Source: CAZJGG01 sp964545475
GTDB taxonomy: Bacteria > Bacillota > Clostridia > Lachnospirales > JAISER01
Direction of reading: 5' to 3'
DNA length: 13,279 nt
NCBI GenBank assembly: GCA_964545475.1
Contig: CAZJGG010000074.1
Span: 1-13,279 of the forward strand
Made by a program: the position numbers and the translations under genes. Positions 13,269 through 13,279 of this stretch are shown piece after piece (position 1 is the first letter of the stretch; each line of letters begins with the position of its first letter). The notes below the pieces were generated by a model. That model made no database searches and was not told the DNA's origin. It worked only from the letters and a program-made list of their open reading frames with translations.

Positions 13269-13279
13269 AATAACCTCCT

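Overview
The window is AT-rich bacterial DNA, most likely from an anaerobic, low-GC member of the Firmicutes (Clostridia). Most starts have strong AGGAGG-type ribosome binding sites. The pyrrolysyl-tRNA synthetase is split into separate N- and C-terminal proteins, a bacterial rather than archaeal arrangement. I count 15 protein genes and one tRNA gene.

Left part (1-2372): a gene-free leader with two strong hairpins and a promoter is followed by an overlapping pair, an AAA-type ATPase and an RloB-family protein. They resemble RloA/RloB and AbiLi/AbiLii and are probably a two-gene phage-defence module. Two small hairpins lie downstream.

Middle part (2373-6078): a ZIP-family metal transporter on the minus strand is divergent from a plus-strand operon of flavodoxin-like protein, Sir2 deacylase, EamA drug/metabolite transporter and a membrane protein with a TrkA-C-like domain. 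These look like ordinary chromosomal genes.

Right part (6085-13268, all minus strand, read right to left): a pyrrolysine-dependent dimethylamine module. The order is mtbC (corrinoid protein), mtbB (dimethylamine methyltransferase with an in-frame UAG at codon 350), a terminator hairpin, a G3E/CobW-type GTPase, a MetH-activation-like protein with a C-terminal cysteine cluster, pylSc, pylD, a 165-bp imperfect palindrome, pylT (tRNA-Pyl, CUA anticodon), pylC and pylSn. The cluster contains the Pyl tRNA, both synthetase halves, two of the three Pyl biosynthesis enzymes and a Pyl-containing client enzyme. PylB is not in the window, nor is a methyltransferase to take the methyl group from MtbC. The GTPase and MetH-activation-like protein are the best candidates for reductive reactivation of the corrinoid; that role is inferred.

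The most notable points are the complete Pyl decoding set with its client, the palindrome 3 bp upstream of pylT, and UAG as the apparent terminal stop of three genes (mtbB, pylSn and the ZIP gene) in a genome that decodes UAG. Two of these three have a UAA seven codons downstream.
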